A DNA stretch of 64,000 bases from Granulicella arctica (GTDB lineage: Bacteria > Acidobacteriota > Terriglobia > Terriglobales > Acidobacteriaceae): contig NZ_JAGTUT010000001.1 in the NCBI RefSeq assembly GCF_025685605.1, positions 3,968,001 through 4,032,000 of the forward strand, given 5' to 3'. Positions 52,223 to 61,552 of this stretch are shown in pieces. Below the pieces are notes generated by a model. That model was not told the origin of the DNA. It saw nothing but the letters and a program-made list of their open reading frames with translations, and searched no databases. The translations under genes were made by a program, and so were the position numbers. How positions within the stretch are numbered: the first letter of the stretch is position 1; each line of letters starts with the position of its first letter.

Positions 52223-53536
52223 CTAGTCGTCGGCTGCCATCAGCAGGGACTGCCTTTCCTCGGGCACTTTATTGACGGAGGCAATCTTGTCCTCCTGCTC
52301 ATCAATCGCCGCCTGGACGCGGGTGATCGACTTGCGGAGGTAGTGGCGATTCTTGTGCTCCTGTGTCTGGAGGTCCATGCTCCAGCCCTGGGAGATCGTT
52401 CGCAGGTTGACGACGCGTTGAAACTGGGCACTGGCAGCAAGCGCCATGAGGGTGAAGTTGACCGAGGTTTCAGTGCTCGCGCCGGTGCCAAGACCAAGGG
52501 CGAGGTTCGAGGCGAGCGTAATCGAGGTAGGTCCGAAGAGGCTCGCGCTGATCCCTGCGTTGAACGTCGCCCCTGCACCGATGGAGACGTTCGCGGTGCC
52601 GGAGGCGGAGCAGAGCTCCTCCCCCTCGTAGAGCATGGAGCACTTACCGGTGGCGGAGGCCTGGATGCCCGCGAACGCTCCAGCGGCGACCGAGGCGGCG
52701 AGTGTTGTGGCGGAGATATTGAGTGAGGCAGAGGCATTGGCGCTGGCCCCGGCGAAGAAAGTGCCGTTACCTTCGAGCTTTGCGCCGAGCGGCCCGATGG
52801 TCCACGTGGAATCTGCAGTCACCTCGAAGTTCATACCGCAGGCGAGAGCGACAGCAGCGTTCGCCTGCACGCCAGCCTTCGTGAGAGAGGCTTTGACCGA
52901 GCCATTACCCCACCCGCCCGCCTTGAGTTCGCTTTCCAACTTCGAGATGCCCTGTAAGTAGGTGCGATCGAACTCGAAGGCAATAGAGGCCTTACCCTTC
53001 ATGCCGGCGAGGAAGTCGAACTGGGCGTTGAGGCTGCTGTTCGAGAGGGAACTGGAGTGGGTGAGCTCGGCGGTGCGGCGAATCTCATGCTCCGTGATGT
53101 ACTCCGTCCGGTTGAGAGCGCCTGGAAGCACCGCTTCAACCGTGCTCTTGAGGAGTTCGAAAAACGCCGGACCTTCCTGGGCCTTACCCTCCTGATCCCA
53201 TTGGTTGAGCTTGTAGAGGACGTCCTGAAGGTCGGACTTGCGGTCCTCCATCATCTCCACGGCATCCTGACGCGCGATCTTGCGGGTGCCTGCTTTCGCG
53301 TTCATCTTCGTGGTCTGCGCCTCGACCAGCGTCTGCGGCCAGGGAGTGCGATAGATCGTGGCGTAGAGCGATCGAATCTCCTGCTTATTCGCGTCTGCGG
53401 CGACGACATAATACTGAGCGACCTTGGAATCCCGGGTTCCCTTGCTGAAGGTCCAACCCTTCCAAAGGGTGAACTTTTTGGTGAGGTACTCGTTGACAGC
53501 TTTACCGCGGCCATTAATCAGCAGGTCACTATTCAC
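52223..53536 (-). CDS. Hypothetical Ala/Gly/Ser-rich protein
   Basis: A 437-residue protein I do not recognise. Residues 1-180 look globular and charged (a TRKIARQDAVEMMEDRKSDL helix-like stretch). Residues ~195-365 are strongly rich in Ala, Ser, Gly and Thr, alternating in a beta-like pattern (AGASANASASLNISATTLAA, GAGATFNAGISASLFGPTS). The C-terminus ends in a charged helix (SITRVQAAIDEQEDK). It has no signal peptide or clear membrane helix. It may be a fibrous, pore-like or surface-associated protein. It precedes the reductase leader in the same direction. Base composition is like the neighbours. Confidence 0.6.
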   Translation of the reverse strand: MNSDLLINGRGKAVNEYLTKKFTLWKGWTFSKGTRDSKVAQYYVVAADANKQEIRSLYATIYRTPWPQTLVEAQTTKMNAKAGTRKIARQDAVEMMEDRKSDLQDVLYKLNQWDQEGKAQEGPAFFELLKSTVEAVLPGALNRTEYITEHEIRRTAELTHSSSLSNSSLNAQFDFLAGMKGKASIAFEFDRTYLQGISKLESELKAGGWGNGSVKASLTKAGVQANAAVALACGMNFEVTADSTWTIGPLGAKLEGNGTFFAGASANASASLNISATTLAASVAAGAFAGIQASATGKCSMLYEGEELCSASGTANVSIGAGATFNAGISASLFGPTSITLASNLALGLGTGASTETSVNFTLMALAASAQFQRVVNLRTISQGWSMDLQTQEHKNRHYLRKSITRVQAAIDEQEDKIASVNKVPEERQSLLMAADD

Positions 53537-53711
53537 GCCACCGCCTTGTGATCGGATTCTTGAACTGGAGTAACCCTAGAAGTCGAGGTTACTAAAGTCA
53601 AGGCAGCTTCGTTGAATATTCGACGTCGCGGAATCAGGATCGGGGCGCAGACAAACAGAGACGGGGTCATACGGATTGAAGCAAAATGACGCTGCCGTAC
53701 ATCAAAATTCC

Positions 53712-53897
53712 ATGAAAACGAACACTTCAAAATCCGAGGACAACGCCGGGAAGAGGAGTCCAGAGGAGCCAACACCTCTCCTCTTTTACTTCATGCTCGG
53801 GTTTATCATCGTGTCGCTTGCGGTATTCCTTGTGCTCAGCCCTGTGCACCTTGGATCAAGGAGTGGTGAGGCAGCCACCCCCGCTGCCCAGCACTGA
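53712..53897 (+). CDS. Small single-pass membrane protein
   Basis: A 61-residue open frame from ATG 53712 (a TTG at 53676 would add twelve residues). It has a hydrophilic, lysine-containing N-terminus, one clear membrane helix (LLFYFMLGFIIVSLAVFLVL) and a short tail ending AATPAAQH. There is no strong SD. It stands between the hypothetical protein (divergent) and phoU (convergent, 7 bp). It may be a small stress or complex-assembly protein; the coding call rests on the helix and the frame. Confidence 0.5.
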   Translation: MKTNTSKSEDNAGKRSPEEPTPLLFYFMLGFIIVSLAVFLVLSPVHLGSRSGEAATPAAQH

Positions 53898-53904
53898 TGA
53901 CGAT

Positions 53905-54579
53905 CTAATCAGCCTCGGCGAGAGACATCTTGTGCCGTACGTCCGAGCCGCGAATCCAGAAGATGACATCTTCGGCGATGTTGGTAGCATGATCGGCTGC
54001 GCGTTCTAAATTGCGCGAGATGATGATGGCGTTGAGGCTCTGCTCGCTGACATGCGGATGCTGCTGCATCACCTCGACCAGTTCGGCCTGAACGGTTCGG
54101 TTGATCGCGTCGACCTCATCGTCAAGCGTGAGGACGGACTCAGCCAGCTTCGCATCGGCCTCTAGCAGAGCCTGGATGGCGCTGCGGATCATCACGCCGA
54201 CTTTTTCACCCATGTTGGCGATGTCGATCGGAAGCGAGATCTGCGGTCGATCGTGGAGCATCTCGGCGCGCTGCGCGATGTTCGTCGCCTGGTCGCCAAT
54301 GCGTTCGAGGTCGCCGTTGATCTTGATCACGGAGAGGATGAAGCGCAGGTCGATCGCCATGGGCTGCTCTTTGGCAAGAAGATCGTAGGCCATCTCGTCG
54401 ACAGAGCGCTCGGCGGAGTTGATGGCCGCTTCTATTTCGCGGACGTGGCTGCAGAGACCGAGGTCCCCATTGAGATAGGCTTCGAGTGCGAACTCCAGGG
54501 CCTGCTGCGAGAGAGCGGCCATGGCGAGGAGTTTGTCTTTGAGAGCGACGAGCTGTTGCTGAAAGTTGATGCGGGGCAC
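53905..54579 (-). CDS. phoU: PhoU phosphate-signalling protein
   Basis: A 224-residue PhoU made of two helical repeats. The GTG at 54579 has AGGAG seven bases upstream and begins VPRINFQQQLVALKDKLLAM, the family start. Repeat marks are ILSVIKINGDLERIGDQATN near residue 80 and the matching ISRNLERAADHATNIAEDVI near the C-terminus. PhoU dampens PhoR signalling and phosphate uptake through the Pst system. No pst or phoBR genes lie in the window. Confidence 0.94.
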   Translation of the reverse strand: MPRINFQQQLVALKDKLLAMAALSQQALEFALEAYLNGDLGLCSHVREIEAAINSAERSVDEMAYDLLAKEQPMAIDLRFILSVIKINGDLERIGDQATNIAQRAEMLHDRPQISLPIDIANMGEKVGVMIRSAIQALLEADAKLAESVLTLDDEVDAINRTVQAELVEVMQQHPHVSEQSLNAIIISRNLERAADHATNIAEDVIFWIRGSDVRHKMSLAEAD

Positions 54580-54649
54580 GGCGTCTCCTCTTGCTCTATT
54601 GTGACGCAGTTGGACCGGGGAACATGAACGGGAAGTTACAAGGGTTCCC

Positions 54650-57600
54650 TTAATGGTACAGGAGATAGGGCTGGCGGCGCTGGCGAAAGGCTGCGAGACT
54701 GTCGGCCCAGGCGGCGGCGATGCTCCGTGGGTCCTGCCCGGCCTGTAGACCCTGCATGGTAGAGGCACTGCCAATAATGGTGTTAGCCCTGGCAAGGTTG
54801 AACTTCTCTGGATAGAGATGATTGACCGCAGAGAGAAGTTCGAGGCCCAACGTAGAGACCTGCAGGAGGGCACGGTCCGTCGTCGTGAGGTGAACGGCTG
54901 GAATGGTCTGGCCGTGGTACGGATAGTGATTGCTGTCCTCGGCGATGGTGATGGTTGTAGCGGTGAAGCTCACGCCGGGGAAGTTGCGAGCTTTCAAATA
55001 GGTGACCAGCTCGGCAGCGTTGATGTACGGAGCACCGATCTGCTCAAACGGTGTCGCCATGCCACGGCCCACGGAGAGGTTGGTGCTCTCGAGGAACGAC
55101 ACCCCGGGATAGATGACGGCGGCGGCTTCGCTGCGGAGGTTTGGGCTTGGGCTCACCCAGGGCAGGCCTGTCTGGTCGTAGTACTGAGCACGGCTCCAAT
55201 GCTGCATGGGGATGACGGTAAGGTTGGCATTGAGGTGCTTCTCGCCATTGACGTAGCGGGCGAGTTCGCCAAGGGTGAGGCCATGCAGAGCCGGAACCTG
55301 CATGTAGTTGAGGTAGATGCCCGGTGTGGGCGGGTCGGAGACGGGGCCCTGCACCTTGTCGTCGCCGATAAGGGTAGGACGGTCGAGGACGATCAGTTCC
55401 AAAGGATGACCTGCCGCCTTCTCGGCCGCGGCAGCTTCAACGAAGTACGCCGCCACGGTCTCATAGGTGTAGTAGCGAACACCCGCGTCCTGCAGGTCGA
55501 TGACGACGGCGTCCAGACCCTTCAGGTCGTCATGTTTGGGACGGCGATCCGCCTCGTGCGCTCCATAGAGCGTGCGGATGGGAAGATGGCTGGCAGCGTC
55601 AGTCTCCTGGCCGATGGTCATCGAATCTTTGAGACCGGAGATGCCATGCTCGGGAGAGAAGAGCGTGGTAAGTTCGATGGGCGCGGGAGCATGGAGGAGG
55701 ACGTCGATGGTGCGCTGGCCGTGCGCATCAAGGCCGGACTGGTTCGTGAGCAGACCCAGTTTCAAGTGGCCACCGTGACGTGCGGCGAGGTCAGTGAGGG
55801 CCGTGAAGTGGCTCGATTCGAGGACGTCGATGCCGGTGAGGGTTTGTTCATGTGTAGACGGCGCGAAGGTTGAGACCCCAGTTGCCTTATTTAGTCCGAG
55901 AGCAATGGCGGCAGCGGTGGCTACCTGGCCGCGCAGGGCGCTGATCGAGCCTGCGCCGCGAGGGTGGTTCGCGTTCGCGAGGAGAACAACATAGGTGTCG
56001 CTGGCTGGATCCATCCAGAGCGAGGTGCCGGTGAAGCCAGTGTGACCGAAGCTGCCGATGGGGAAGATGGCTCCGCGTGGGCGGGAGTAGGCGGTGTTGA
56101 TGTCCCAGCCGAAGCCACGCGTAGCGATGCCCTTGGTGGGAACGCCGTCAGGGGTGAAGACGGTGACGCCTGACTCAGCCGTGCTGGGTTGCTCGGGCGT
56201 GGTCATCAGCTTGAGCGTGGCCTGGCTGACTGGAAAGGGGCCGGTGTTGCGGGTCAGCTTATCGAGCAGCGCCTGGGCGTAAAGGCCGATGTCGGAGGCG
56301 GTCGAGAAGACGCCAGCCTGCCCGGCGACTCCGCCCATGCGACGTGTCGTCGGGTCGTGGACGGTGCCGCGCAGCAGGTGATCGAAGTCGGGGTTGGCGG
56401 CAGGATCGGCCTTCAACTCGTCATCATGGGCCGTAGGCGCGGTGTTGGGGATGATGTGGATCGGCGTCCATGTGCCTGCGAAGCACTTCAGGCGGATGGC
56501 GTCGCCATTGATGGTGGGCGAGATCTCGGTCGCTGCGCCGAAGACGATGCGTGGTCCGCAGGTCTTGTCGAACGGATGGTAGCTGGTCGAGAGCATGCCA
56601 AGCGGCAGGAAGATGTGCTCTGTAGCGTACGCGTCGAGGGTCTGGCCCGACAGCTTTTCGACCAGCGCGCCGAGGGTGATGTAGTTGATGTCGGAGTAGA
56701 CGAAGCGGGTCCCGGGTGGGCTGTCAAGGGGTGATGCAAGGGCGCGGCGGATGCCTTCTGCCTTGTCCGGTGCGGCCAGTCCCCACGGGTCCTTGAGGTC
56801 CACATCAGGCGGCAGTCCGGAGTAGTGGGTCAGCAACTCGCGAATCGTCACGCTCTGTTTGCCATTGGCTGCAAAGGCCGGAAGATACTTCGCTACGGGA
56901 TCGTCAAAGCTGAGCTTATGTGCCTCGTACAGTTGCATGATCGCCGTGGCGGTTGATAGGCATTTTGAAAGCGAGGCCATGTCGAAGAGCGTGTCTTCCG
57001 TCATGGGTTCGGCGGTAAGTTCGCCGTGTACCCCGGGCTCTCCGGCGACCTTGCGATTACCGTAGGCCTGCTTGAAGACGACGCTGTTGTTATGGCCAAT
57101 CTCGACCACAGCTCCAGGTAATTTTTTGGCGGCTATAGCTTCGTTCAGGAGAGTAGTGATGGGGGTGAAGTCCGGAGCGGGGGATTGAGCTTCAAGACGC
57201 ACGTTCCCAGCTGGAATCACAGAAAGAAGGGCAAGCACAACGACTGCCGCTACAGGCCTGCGGGGAGCGCGGAAGATAAGGCTGGCAAGCGAGCCGACGG
57301 CGAAGGTAATAAGGGCTCCAAGGAAGACATACCAGGTGAAGGCAATGTGCGGAATGGTGATCGGGCCGAGCGTCATGGGAAAGCTGCCCTGCCAGAGATA
57401 CAGGTTGAAAGCGAATCCTACGATCATGCCGCAGATTGCTCCTTTCTCAGTCACAAATTTCGTGAGGGTACCAAGCAGGAAGACACCAAGCAGCGCTCCG
57501 TAGGCTACCGAGGCAATGGAAAGGGCGATCTCAACAACATGGCCCTTGCCCCCCGCGTGGACGCTATAGACCGCGATGGCGAAGAGAATGAACGCCCAGA

Positions 57601-58786
57601 CAACGGTCGAGGCCTTGGAGATGAGCGTCCGTTGGCGCTCGTCCGTCGCGGACTCCGGAGAAGGCTGCAACTCCAGCCCCCGCTTCCCACGCCGCTTCCA
57701 GGGGAGATAGAAATCGACAACCGTCGCCGATGAAAGCGAGTTGAGCGCAGCGGACAGGTTAGACATGGCGGCAGCCAGGATTGCGGCGATCAGCAGTCCG
57801 GCGGTCCCGATAGGCATCTCGGCGACGATGAAGGTCGGAAAAATGCGGTCGGCTGAGGCGAAGGTCTGCGGATGAAGGCCGTAGAAGACATACAGGCCAG
57901 CCCCAATCAGTAGGAACAGGGTGAACTGGAAGAAGATCACCACGCCTGAGGAGAGTAGCGCCAGGCGGGACTCGCGGAGGTTCTTGGCGGCAAGCATCCG
58001 CTGGACCATTAGCTGATCGGTGCCGTGACTGGCCATCGTGAGGAAGGTTCCGCCGAGAGCCCCGGCCCAGAAGGTATAGGACTGGGTGAGGTTGAGGGCG
58101 AAGTTGAAGAGATGGAACTTGCCCGCGGCCCCGGCGACCTCGTGGATGTGCTGCCAACCCCCGGGGACATGGGTGCCAAGGCTGATAATCGCGACGAGTG
58201 TTCCGCCCACATAGATAGCCATCTGGACGACATCGGTCCAGATGACGGCGGCCATGCCTCCCTCGAAGGTATAGAGGAGGGTTAAAGCCGAAATGATGGC
58301 GATCGAAAGTACGTCGCGTGTGCCGATGGCGATGCCCACAACGATCGAGACAGCGAAGACCCGAACGCCCTCTGCCGCCGCCCGCGTCAGGAGAAATAGT
58401 CCAGCAGTGACCTTATGAAGCGTGTGGCCAAATCGTTGGTAGATCAGTTGATAAGCCGTAAGCATGCGGCCCTCGAAGTAGCGCGGCAGAAAGAGCGCGG
58501 CCACCACGATGCGGCCGATCATGTATCCCAACACGACTTGCAGGAAGCCGAAGTTCCCGGCAAACGCTACACCTGGAATCGAGATGATCGTAAGGGTGCT
58601 CGTCTCGGCGGAGACGATCGAGAGTGCGATCGCCCACCAGGGTATCGCGTTGTCGGCGAGGAAATAGTTGCGAAGAGACTTATCCTTGCCGGACTTACGG
58701 AAGCGAAGCCCGAAGAGCGTGATGCCGATCAGGTACACGACAATGAGACCGAGGTCGAAGGTATGGAGGCGGGGCGGGATCGTCAA
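54650..58786 (-). CDS. Sodium:solute symporter fused to serine beta-lactamase-type hydrolase and NamZ (DUF1343)
   Basis: One unbroken 1,378-residue protein. Residues 1-505 are an SSS-family sodium symporter with about 13 helices. A further hydrophobic segment at ~510-530 should place the rest outside the membrane. Residues ~535-960 are a beta-lactamase/esterase domain with S605xxK608, Y697-S-D and G914-HTG. Residues ~985-1378 are DUF1343, the family of NamZ exo-beta-N-acetylmuramidase, with LLTNQSGL, FSPEHGIS (1043-1050), DLQDAGVRYYTY and NLSVGRG. The TTG start has GGAGAG in front. It probably hydrolyses peptidoglycan fragments and imports the sugar. It lies next to nagA, consistent with amino-sugar use. 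Confidence 0.92.
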   Translation of the reverse strand: MTIPPRLHTFDLGLIVVYLIGITLFGLRFRKSGKDKSLRNYFLADNAIPWWAIALSIVSAETSTLTIISIPGVAFAGNFGFLQVVLGYMIGRIVVAALFLPRYFEGRMLTAYQLIYQRFGHTLHKVTAGLFLLTRAAAEGVRVFAVSIVVGIAIGTRDVLSIAIISALTLLYTFEGGMAAVIWTDVVQMAIYVGGTLVAIISLGTHVPGGWQHIHEVAGAAGKFHLFNFALNLTQSYTFWAGALGGTFLTMASHGTDQLMVQRMLAAKNLRESRLALLSSGVVIFFQFTLFLLIGAGLYVFYGLHPQTFASADRIFPTFIVAEMPIGTAGLLIAAILAAAMSNLSAALNSLSSATVVDFYLPWKRRGKRGLELQPSPESATDERQRTLISKASTVVWAFILFAIAVYSVHAGGKGHVVEIALSIASVAYGALLGVFLLGTLTKFVTEKGAICGMIVGFAFNLYLWQGSFPMTLGPITIPHIAFTWYVFLGALITFAVGSLASLIFRAPRRPVAAVVVLALLSVIPAGNVRLEAQSPAPDFTPITTLLNEAIAAKKLPGAVVEIGHNNSVVFKQAYGNRKVAGEPGVHGELTAEPMTEDTLFDMASLSKCLSTATAIMQLYEAHKLSFDDPVAKYLPAFAANGKQSVTIRELLTHYSGLPPDVDLKDPWGLAAPDKAEGIRRALASPLDSPPGTRFVYSDINYITLGALVEKLSGQTLDAYATEHIFLPLGMLSTSYHPFDKTCGPRIVFGAATEISPTINGDAIRLKCFAGTWTPIHIIPNTAPTAHDDELKADPAANPDFDHLLRGTVHDPTTRRMGGVAGQAGVFSTASDIGLYAQALLDKLTRNTGPFPVSQATLKLMTTPEQPSTAESGVTVFTPDGVPTKGIATRGFGWDINTAYSRPRGAIFPIGSFGHTGFTGTSLWMDPASDTYVVLLANANHPRGAGSISALRGQVATAAAIALGLNKATGVSTFAPSTHEQTLTGIDVLESSHFTALTDLAARHGGHLKLGLLTNQSGLDAHGQRTIDVLLHAPAPIELTTLFSPEHGISGLKDSMTIGQETDAASHLPIRTLYGAHEADRRPKHDDLKGLDAVVIDLQDAGVRYYTYETVAAYFVEAAAAEKAAGHPLELIVLDRPTLIGDDKVQGPVSDPPTPGIYLNYMQVPALHGLTLGELARYVNGEKHLNANLTVIPMQHWSRAQYYDQTGLPWVSPSPNLRSEAAAVIYPGVSFLESTNLSVGRGMATPFEQIGAPYINAAELVTYLKARNFPGVSFTATTITIAEDSNHYPYHGQTIPAVHLTTTDRALLQVSTLGLELLSAVNHLYPEKFNLARANTIIGSASTMQGLQAGQDPRSIAAAWADSLAAFRQRRQPYLLYH

Positions 58787-58948
58787 TCGTTCTCTCCGGC
58801 GTGTGGTTGAGTCATGATAGCGGGTTCTTCTCCCGGGAGGCTCTCGTATCAGGCTGCATATGAAGACCTCGGTGCTGTTGGGATCGACCTACCCTAAGCC
58901 ATTCCTTCTCCATGTCAACCTGGAGATCGGCGCGGAATGCCCGGTGAG

Positions 58949-60256
58949 CTACGAAACCTCAGCGGCTCGGAGGGCCAGGCCCTGGGCAACGGAGGTGAAC
59001 TCATTGCCAGTCAGGACCCGTGCCGGGCTAAAGCGGCTCTCAAAGATGCGGCGAACTGCAGGGACGAAGCTGGTGCCGCCGGTGAGGAAGACACGATCGA
59101 CCTTGCTCGGATCCACGTGACTCGAGGCGAGGAGGGTATCGACGCAGTCCTCGATTGAGGCAAGTTCGTCTTCGATCCAGCTCTCAAAGTCGGTTCGCTC
59201 AACCTCAGCGACGATGTCCATGCTTCCATCGCGAAAGCGGAAGGTAGCCGTTTCGTTATGAGAGAGCTCAACCTTGAGGCGCTGCACAGCCTGGTGGAGT
59301 TGGTAGCCGAGGTCCTCATCGATCAGCGTGATCAGCGCGGCAATCTTCTCCGGCTCCTGCGCACGAAGGCGCGCCGACTTGAGAATCTCGGTGACATTGC
59401 GCGTCTTCAGGAACGAGAGATAGTGCCACCGCTCAAGGTTCGCGTAGATCCACGCGGGCGCGGCAGGAATGATGTTGGCGGGCCGGTCAGCCGCCTGCGC
59501 AAAAGTGCGCTCGAAGCTGTTTGAGCCGAGGGCGGGGGAGACCAGCTTCCGGACAATGCGCGCGTCGAACGCATCACCAGCGAGACCGAGGCCGGAGTTG
59601 CCAAGGATGGTGCGCTTGCGTCCAAGGCTCGATGGCCCCACCTCCAGCAGGGAGAAGTCACTTGTGCCGCCGCCGAAGTCGCCAATGAGGATGAGTTCGT
59701 CCTTGGCCAGCGTGGATTCATAGGCATAAGCGGCCGCGAGCGGTTCAAGCTCAAAGGTGACCTCTTCAAAACCGGCCTGGGTGAAGGCAGCGCGAAGACG
59801 ATCGGTAGCGAAAGTATCATCTTCCGCGGTCTCGGCCCCTACAAAACGAACGGGCCTGCCAACAGTCGCACTGCGGATCGGCTGGCCAAGATGCTCCTCG
59901 GCGCGGAGGCGCAGGTCCGTGAGGATGCGCGAGACGAGATCTTCAATGGCATAGCGCTTGCCGAAGACCTCGGTCCCGGTGAGCGAACGGCTGGGCAAAT
60001 ACGACTTCAGCGACTGGATCAGGCGCCCCTTTGCCTCGGCCTCGATGTAGTGCTCGATGGCGGCTGGTCCCGTAAAGCTTTTCACGCCGGTGCGCCCTGC
60101 CTGTCGAAGCTGCTCAAGATACAGAACGGAGCGAAAAGAGTGCGTCGTGCCGGTGAGCGTCGGAAAGGAGACAAGGTCGACCGTACTCGATCCAGTCGCG
60201 ATGGCGACCGAGCTGTTGGTCGTACCGAAGTCAATGCCGATCGAAGGTGGGCGCAC
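58949..60256 (-). CDS. YegD-like Hsp70 chaperone
   Basis: A 435-residue actin-fold ATPase of the HSP70/YegD group. The phosphate-1 loop is IGIDFGTTNSSVA at the start, then LIGDFGGGTSDFSL near residue 195, and VFLTGGTSFVPAVRRIFESR near the C-terminus. It lacks the peptide-binding domain of DnaK. GTG 60256 is chosen because IGIDFG should lie close to the N-terminus; the SD is weak. It starts 7 bp after nagA ends, so the two are probably cotranscribed. Why a chaperone sits in an amino-sugar cluster is not known; a sugar-kinase-like role is conceivable from the fold but unproven. Confidence 0.88.
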   Translation of the reverse strand: MRPPSIGIDFGTTNSSVAIATGSSTVDLVSFPTLTGTTHSFRSVLYLEQLRQAGRTGVKSFTGPAAIEHYIEAEAKGRLIQSLKSYLPSRSLTGTEVFGKRYAIEDLVSRILTDLRLRAEEHLGQPIRSATVGRPVRFVGAETAEDDTFATDRLRAAFTQAGFEEVTFELEPLAAAYAYESTLAKDELILIGDFGGGTSDFSLLEVGPSSLGRKRTILGNSGLGLAGDAFDARIVRKLVSPALGSNSFERTFAQAADRPANIIPAAPAWIYANLERWHYLSFLKTRNVTEILKSARLRAQEPEKIAALITLIDEDLGYQLHQAVQRLKVELSHNETATFRFRDGSMDIVAEVERTDFESWIEDELASIEDCVDTLLASSHVDPSKVDRVFLTGGTSFVPAVRRIFESRFSPARVLTGNEFTSVAQGLALRAAEVS

Positions 60257-60263
60257 GGTCAGG

Positions 60264-61388
60264 TTAGACGACCCGCCGGCCGTTGAGTATCGTCGCGTGC
60301 AGCGTTCCGTCCGGGTTATAGCGGTTGAAGTTCGCAGGCTGACCGGGAGCAATGGCCATCTGGGCTTCGAGGCCCAGCATACGAGCCGGATTCGTCGAAG
60401 CCAGGTCAGTCACCTCCGCAAAAGCTGCACCGGTGAAGCTCGCGAAGTTTGCGACAGCACGGTCCATGGTCAGGACCGACCCGGCGAGGACACCATTCGC
60501 CATGCAGCGACCATCCGCGACCTCGACCTCGAAGCCGCCCAGCATGTAGGTGCCGTCCGGCATGCCGGTGGCAGACATACCATCCGTGACGAGGATCGCG
60601 CGGCTCGCACCCTTGGCCTTGTAAAAGAGGCGGACAAGCTCGGGCGCGACGTGGATGCCATCGCAGATCAGCTCGGCAAAGAGTGTGGGATCGTCAAGGA
60701 CAACGCCAAGAATGCCGGGCTCGCGATGATCGAGCGGGCGCATGGCGTTGAAGGTATGGGTCGCCGAAGTAGCTCCTGCTGCGATGGCCGCATGCGTCTC
60801 GGCGGCAGTTGCGTTCGAGTGGCCGAGGCTCACCTTCACGCCCTTTGCAGTAGCGTGGCGGATAAGGTCGAGAGCCCCGGGAATCTCCGGCGCAAGAGTA
60901 ATAAGGCGTATCGTTCCGCGGGCGGCCTGCTGAAAACGGTCGAACAGTTCGATAGTGGGCGGAACGATGTGCTCGGGCGGATGGACGCCGCGCTTTGCAT
61001 GCGAGACGAAAGGGCCTTCGAGGTGGATGCCAAGGGGCGTTGCACCTTCGTGGCTGGGTAATTCAACTTGGGTGGCGATGCCTTCGAGGGCACGTAGTGT
61101 GGCGTCGATACCAGCGGTCACAGTGGTTGCGAGATAGTGACCGACGCCTCGAGCGGCCAGAAAGCTGCCAATGCGAGCGAACGCTTCCGGTGTCCCTTCC
61201 ATCACATCGTGGTTGACCGCACCGTGGATGTGAATGTCGAAGAAGGTCGGGGTGAGGATCGTGTCGTCGGTGCTCGCGGCTGCCGATTCGACCGACTGAA
61301 TGCGGCCATCATCGTCGAGAGTGATGACAGGATTGATCCAGGTTTGTGCCTGGGTGTGCAGACGCGCGGCGGTGATCGTTTGAGGCAT
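60264..61388 (-). CDS. nagA: N-acetylglucosamine-6-phosphate deacetylase
   Basis: A 374-residue amidohydrolase barrel. Metal ligands lie in FFDIHIHGA near residue 50, the glutamate in GIHLEGPFVS near 124, and histidines in VSLGHSNA and THTFNAM. The catalytic aspartate is in LVTDGMSATGMPDGTY near 265. It removes acetate from GlcNAc-6-phosphate to give glucosamine-6-phosphate. The ATG at 61388 follows a TTG at 61391. It directly precedes the YegD-like gene and the symporter fusion, so it fits catabolism of amino sugars from peptidoglycan or chitin. Confidence 0.93.
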   Translation of the reverse strand: MPQTITAARLHTQAQTWINPVITLDDDGRIQSVESAAASTDDTILTPTFFDIHIHGAVNHDVMEGTPEAFARIGSFLAARGVGHYLATTVTAGIDATLRALEGIATQVELPSHEGATPLGIHLEGPFVSHAKRGVHPPEHIVPPTIELFDRFQQAARGTIRLITLAPEIPGALDLIRHATAKGVKVSLGHSNATAAETHAAIAAGATSATHTFNAMRPLDHREPGILGVVLDDPTLFAELICDGIHVAPELVRLFYKAKGASRAILVTDGMSATGMPDGTYMLGGFEVEVADGRCMANGVLAGSVLTMDRAVANFASFTGAAFAEVTDLASTNPARMLGLEAQMAIAPGQPANFNRYNPDGTLHATILNGRRVV

Positions 61389-61552
61389 CAACTCAAGTGT
61401 AAGGGAAGCCGGTTATGTCGACGGGAAGCTCCAACGTTTGCTGGCCTTAAACGTTCGTTCACGAGGCAAAAGTAGTGTGCTGCCGAATGCCTGCAGAGGA
61501 GCAATCGAGGGACAAAGACCTGCATCAGAACGTCGTGAAAGAGAGGTTGTGC

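Noticed and set aside
54650-58786. Possible mis-joining of three genes by a frameshift or missed stops
   Set aside because: The frame is continuous, the linkers are natural (a hydrophobic segment, then an Ala/Pro-rich stretch), and no second start with SD stands at the domain borders. Kept as a fusion.
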